A stretch of 5,604 bases of DNA from positions 1 to 5,604 of the forward strand of contig JBGPLH010000230.1 of the NCBI GenBank assembly GCA_041486365.1, in the 5' to 3' direction. Every line of letters starts with the position of its first letter. The stretch's first letter is position 1. Positions 4,783 through 5,604 of the stretch are shown one piece after another. A program made the position numbers and the translations under genes. This DNA is from JBGPLH01 sp041486365 [NCBI: Thermodesulfobacteriota bacterium]. Lineage in GTDB: Bacteria; JAUYMQ01. The notes under the pieces were generated by a model. The model was given only the letters and a program-made list of their open reading frames with translations, did no database searches and was not told where the DNA came from.

Positions 4783-5604
4783 TCATCTCTGCCCGGTCTC
4801 GGAAAGGCGCCTTTCAAGGATCGCCTTCTCCAGCGCCAGCCCGGCCTGCGTCAGGAAGATCTCAAGCGCTTCCGTATCTCCCACGGGTCGCTCTTCCGGG
4901 AGATTGTCTCCATAGAGCAGCGCCACGACCTCGTCGCCCACGGTGATAGGCGCCACGAAAACCTCCGCGGGCTTGCCGCGCCCGAGGAGCGCCTGCAGGC
5001 GATCGTTCCCGGGGGAGGACTCTAGCCGGCCCCGCACTACGGACCGTTTCCCGACCACGTCGTGGAACACCGAGGGCACGTCCAACGGGATCCGGATGCG
5101 CCGGAGTGCCGCGCCGCGCGCGACGGAGGAGCGCCGTGCCGAGGAAGCCTCGTCCCGCAACACGCCCGGGCCGAGGCCGAACCCCCCGAGGCCGATCGCT
5201 TCGCCGTTCTTCACCATGAATAGCACCGCCCGGTTCATGATCTCCGCGGCGAACCGGAGCATGAGGAGCGTGATCTCCGCCCCCGTTTCCGGATTGGTGA
5301 GCTCGCAGAGCATCGATTTCAGGATCGCGAGCCCCGGCGTCGTCGTCCGGTCGGGTGCGCGATCCCCGTCGGTGAACAGATCGGGATCCGAGATACCGCC
5401 CAAGGCGCGGCGGAGATCGATCGTCCCCTCGCCTTCGCCGTCTGCCCTGTCATTGTTCGAGTCGACCGCCGCTCCGCGGCGGATCTCCGGGCTCGGGACG
5501 TCATTCTCAGAGTCGGCCCTGTCATTCTTGGAGTCGACCGCCGCTCCGCGGCGGATCTCCGGGCTCGGGACGTCATTCTCAGAGTCGGCCCTGTCATTCT
5601 CGGA
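4783..5604 (-). CDS. GAF-like regulatory protein, C-terminal part (DUF4388/PATAN-associated type?), 5' end outside window
   Basis: The frame is open from the right edge to TGA at 4785-4783: 273 residues, start not in view. Residues 1-67 are hydrophilic, made largely of 24-residue tandem repeats and then an acidic GEGEG stretch. From about residue 95 to 267 there is a globular domain with GAF-like character: LKSMLCELTNPETG, a helix FAAEIMNRAVLFMVKNGEAIGLGGFG, RIRIPLDVPSVF, then EVFVAPITVGDEVVALLYGDNLP and GDTEALEIFLTQAGLALEKA. I recall this C-terminal module from proteins whose N-terminus is a DUF4388 (PATAN) domain, often found near chemosensory genes in high-GC deltaproteobacteria-like genomes; that match is from memory and the N-terminal domain is not visible here. 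It probably senses or binds something and regulates, since no enzyme motif is seen. The spacing to cheY is 80 bases, on the same strand, so it is likely co-transcribed. Confidence 0.82.
   Translation of the reverse strand, partial: SENDRADSENDVPSPEIRRGAAVDSKNDRADSENDVPSPEIRRGAAVDSNNDRADGEGEGTIDLRRALGGISDPDLFTDGDRAPDRTTTPGLAILKSMLCELTNPETGAEITLLMLRFAAEIMNRAVLFMVKNGEAIGLGGFGLGPGVLRDEASSARRSSVARGAALRRIRIPLDVPSVFHDVVGKRSVVRGRLESSPGNDRLQALLGRGKPAEVFVAPITVGDEVVALLYGDNLPEERPVGDTEALEIFLTQAGLALEKAILERRLSETGQR
5440..5604 (-). repeat. 72-bp in-frame tandem repeats in the linker of the GAF-like protein
   Basis: Two full units, 5533-5604 and 5461-5532, are identical except at one position (C at 5601, T at 5529), which changes Glu to Lys. 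A 21-base partial unit at 5440-5460 matches at 17 positions. Each full unit encodes 24 residues: SENDRADSENDVPSPE followed by IRRGAAVD. Within the unit SEND recurs (SEND-RAD-SEND), so there is also an internal sub-repeat built on GAGAATGAC. Each full unit holds a perfect seven-base-pair hairpin, CCGCCGC-TCC-GCGGCGG on the plus strand, at 5466-5482 and 5538-5554. The array reaches the window edge, so the true copy number is unknown. Near identity points to recent expansion, or an assembly artefact; the unit length, a multiple of three, keeps the frame open. Confidence 0.93.

Noticed and set aside
4703-4786. ATG at 4786 (ATGA overlap) as the cheY start
   Set aside because: Tempting as a coupled start, but no ribosome site is seen before it and the 28 extra residues look non-coding. 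GTG 4702 has AGAGGTG and fits the family length. Not fully excluded.
5401-5403. TTG at 5403 as the start of the GAF-like gene
   Set aside because: The frame stays open to the window edge through the in-frame repeats, and nothing resembling a ribosome site precedes the TTG; the true start is outside.
5319-5597. Open frame of 92 residues through the repeats in another minus-strand frame
   Set aside because: Because the unit is a multiple of three, other frames also stay open. This one ends inside the GAF-like domain and has an Arg/Ser/Thr-rich composition with no support.
5440-5604. CRISPR array
   Set aside because: The repeats are head-to-tail with no variable spacers; whole 72-base units repeat, including the hairpin and flanks.

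Overview
This window is a GC-rich bacterial segment carrying six genes, all on the minus strand. They are packed closely enough to read as one operon running right to left. It encodes the core of a chemosensory (Che) phosphorelay. In transcription order it holds: the 3' part of a GAF-like regulatory protein (right edge, 5604 to 4783), a single-domain CheY-type receiver (4702 to 4307), a CheA histidine kinase (4260 to 2179), a CheW with a long disordered N-terminal arm (2169 to 1219), a second short CheW (1222 to 650), and the first 191 codons of a polytopic membrane protein, probably the cognate receptor (573 to the left edge). Both end genes are cut by the window. No promoter, terminator, RNA gene, transposase or CRISPR array is visible, as expected for the inside of an operon.

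The host cannot be fixed from this sequence. High GC, GTG starts preceded by GGAGG-type sites, a CheA with a divergent P2-like segment, and an upstream protein resembling the C-terminal part of DUF4388/PATAN-type regulators would suit a Myxococcota/Desulfobacterota, Acidobacteriota, Gemmatimonadota or Eisenbacteria-like genome. This is inference from family memory, not a database result.

Working model (family knowledge plus context): the membrane protein feeds a signal through the two CheW adaptors to CheA. CheA autophosphorylates on His56 and passes the phosphoryl group to Asp54 of the CheY-like receiver. CheA has no fused receiver, so the adjacent CheY is the obvious output. No cheR, cheB, cheC or cheD is visible; adaptation genes may lie beyond the left edge. 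The GAF-like protein at the head of the visible cluster is the least conventional partner.

The most unusual feature is at the right edge. In the linker before the GAF-like domain there are 72-bp tandem repeats, two full copies differing at one base plus a degenerate partial copy. They preserve the reading frame (24 residues per unit), each full copy carries a GC hairpin, and the array runs off the window. Two spacers in the operon, before cheY and before cheA, also hold perfect-stem GC hairpins without U-tracts.
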